64,000 nucleotides of DNA from contig NZ_JAUSUV010000010.1 of NCBI RefSeq assembly GCF_030814315.1, positions 1 to 64,000 of the forward strand. Direction: 5' to 3'. The DNA comes from Croceifilum oryzae. Lineage in GTDB: Bacteria > Bacillota > Bacilli > Thermoactinomycetales > Thermoactinomycetaceae. Below, piece after piece: positions 62,756-64,000 of the stretch. Position 1 is the first letter of the stretch; every line of letters begins with the position of its first letter. The translations under genes were made by a program, and so were the position numbers. The notes below the pieces were generated by a model that saw only the letters and a program-made list of their open reading frames with translations, was not told where the DNA came from and made no database searches.

Positions 62756-63835
62756 CTAGTCTGTTTGTTTCTCCATTCGTAAACGCTCTCGAATTAAATC
62801 AGCCCTCTGAATATCACGTTCTTCAGGGTTCAAGCGCTCTCCTGCATATTGTTGTAAAAAACCTGGTTGAATCATTACCATTAACTCATTCATAACATTA
62901 GAGCCAACATCTTGAATCATGCCTAAATCAATTCCAAGTCGCACATCGGACAATCGCTTCATCGCTTCTTTAGAGTCCATGATTCGCGAGTAGGCTAAAA
63001 TTCCGAGTGAACGATATACGCGATCCTCTAATTGAATGATCGAGATACTGGTAAGCCTAGTCCGAGCCGATTGCTCATGCTCGATCATCTGCAGTACGAC
63101 CCCAATTAAATTCTCGATAATCTCCTCTTCTGACTGTCCTAACGTAACTTGATTGGACACTTGATACAATTGCCCTAGCGCTTCACTACCCTCACCGTAG
63201 ATTCCTCTGACTGCTAAACCTACTTGCATAATGGCTGGAATCAAACGGTTTAACTGTTGCGTCATCGCAAGTGCCGGTAAATGAACCATGACAGATGCGC
63301 GGATTCCTGTACCTACATTGGTTGGACAATTCGTCATATATCCAACTTGATCATCAAACGCAAAAGAGAGTTCTTTTTCGAGCAAATTATCAATACTACT
63401 TGCTAGTTCCCACGCTTTTTCAAGTTGCAATCCGGGATATAAAACCTGGATACGCAAATGATCTTCTTCGTTGATCATGATCGAGAGTGATTCATCGTGG
63501 CTGATAATTGCCGCCCCATGCCTAGAATCTTCAGCTAGACTCGGACTAATTAGGTGTTTTTCCACCAAAACTCGCTTCTCTAGATCCGTCAAGTTTTCCA
63601 TGCGAATCAGTTCAGCAGATTGCAAGATAGGTTGGTGTTTCTTTATTTTTTTCCAAGCCTTTTCAATCGTTTTTACCACTTTTTCTCCTTGAGACGTGCC
63701 CGCCATCATCGGAAATGGAAGTTCAGTTAAATTTCTGGCGATCCTCACCCGACTACTAAAAACAATGTCAGATTGAGGTCCCTTCACTTTCATCCATTCG
63801 CTCGTGGCACGTTGGATAAAGTTTTCTAATGACAT
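62756..63835 (-). CDS. mcsB: Protein arginine kinase McsB
   Basis: A 359-residue phosphagen-kinase-fold enzyme that phosphorylates arginines to mark proteins for ClpCP. Nucleotide-binding arginines lie in SSRVRIARNL; the active-site loop is TNCPTNVGTGIRASV. It is activated by McsA, encoded just upstream (12 bp). Confidence 0.97.
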   Translation of the reverse strand: MSLENFIQRATSEWMKVKGPQSDIVFSSRVRIARNLTELPFPMMAGTSQGEKVVKTIEKAWKKIKKHQPILQSAELIRMENLTDLEKRVLVEKHLISPSLAEDSRHGAAIISHDESLSIMINEEDHLRIQVLYPGLQLEKAWELASSIDNLLEKELSFAFDDQVGYMTNCPTNVGTGIRASVMVHLPALAMTQQLNRLIPAIMQVGLAVRGIYGEGSEALGQLYQVSNQVTLGQSEEEIIENLIGVVLQMIEHEQSARTRLTSISIIQLEDRVYRSLGILAYSRIMDSKEAMKRLSDVRLGIDLGMIQDVGSNVMNELMVMIQPGFLQQYAGERLNPEERDIQRADLIRERLRMEKQTD

Positions 63836-63847
63836 CAGGTCCCCCTC

Positions 63848-64000
63848 CTACTCTGTTTCTAATTGTCTTTGCAGGGCTCGAATCTGATCACGAATCTGGG
63901 CTGCTTCCTCAAAAGCTTCCTCATGAATTTTGCGATGCAGTTGTTCTTTTAATTTCTCTAAATCGTGACGCATCCGGATTTTCCCTCTGGCACGTTCGGG
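63848..64000 (-). CDS. mcsA: McsA, C-terminal part (cut by window edge)
   Basis: Fifty C-terminal residues read from the sequence: a UVR domain (ending in EEAFEEAAQIRDQIRALQ). The zinc-finger N-terminal part is outside the window. McsA activates McsB kinase. It is identified by the UVR motif and by its place before mcsB. Confidence 0.92.
   Translation of the reverse strand, partial: PERARGKIRMRHDLEKLKEQLHRKIHEEAFEEAAQIRDQIRALQRQLETE

Overview
The window reads as a low-GC Gram-positive, endospore-forming bacterium of the order Bacillales. The grounds are near-complete synteny with the origin-proximal region of Bacillus subtilis (in reverse orientation here), sporulation and germination genes (cwlD, gerD, kbaA, pdaB, sigH), the McsB/ClpC protein-arginine kinase module, and a cysteine T-box. 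Thermoactinomycetaceae is a reasonable guess for the family, but nothing in the sequence proves it.

Almost every gene is on the minus strand, so transcription runs from high to low coordinates. In that direction: (1) 64000-54900 carries mcsA (cut by the window edge), mcsB, clpC, radA, disA, pssA, a CarD-family regulator and a PIN/TRAM membrane protein; (2) 54906-47220 carries ispD, ispF, gltX, a Cys T-box, cysE, cysS, mrnC, rlmB, rae1 and sigH; (3) 46987-35190 carries rpmG, secE, nusG, rplK, rplA, an L10-type attenuator leader, rplJ, rplL, an RsmC-like methyltransferase, rpoB, rpoC and an L7Ae-like protein; (4) 34784-30427 is the str operon (rpsL, rpsG, fusA, tuf); (5) 30190-25730 is the only accessory stretch: an orphan small protein, a divergent NatAB-like ABC exporter, and a GntR-regulated ABC-2 transporter; (6) 25410-10260 is the S10/spc/alpha ribosomal protein block from rpsJ to rplQ with secY, adk, map, infA and rpoA; (7) 10181-5870 carries ecfA1, ecfA2, ecfT, truA, rplM and rpsI; (8) 5720-296 carries cwlD, salA, gerD(+), kbaA, pdaB(+), a SpoIIM-family protein and an OsmC-family protein; (9) the window ends in the promoter, leader and first 63 nt of a 16S rRNA gene.

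The genes mostly serve translation and transcription: about 30 ribosomal proteins, three RNA polymerase subunits, EF-G, EF-Tu, IF-1, NusG, SecE and SecY. Around them sit tRNA charging and cysteine synthesis, isoprenoid and phospholipid synthesis, DNA repair with c-di-AMP signalling, protein quality control and sporulation. Control is largely RNA-based: an L10 attenuator with a mutually exclusive antiterminator, a Cys T-box, a probable L1 site before rplK, an L13-type leader, a possible attenuator in the rpoB leader, and terminators that separate units which are continuous in B. subtilis (clpC/radA, rplQ/ecfA1). Non-ATG starts are common: nine TTG and eight GTG starts are called, most of them because a Shine-Dalgarno motif fits only there.

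No CRISPR array, transposase, prophage gene or tRNA was seen. I found no convincing undescribed system. The best candidates for something new are the island between tuf and rpsJ, in particular the unrecognised protein at 29746-30189 that lies between two related hairpins, and the leader structures before rpoB, rpsJ, rpsL and nusG.
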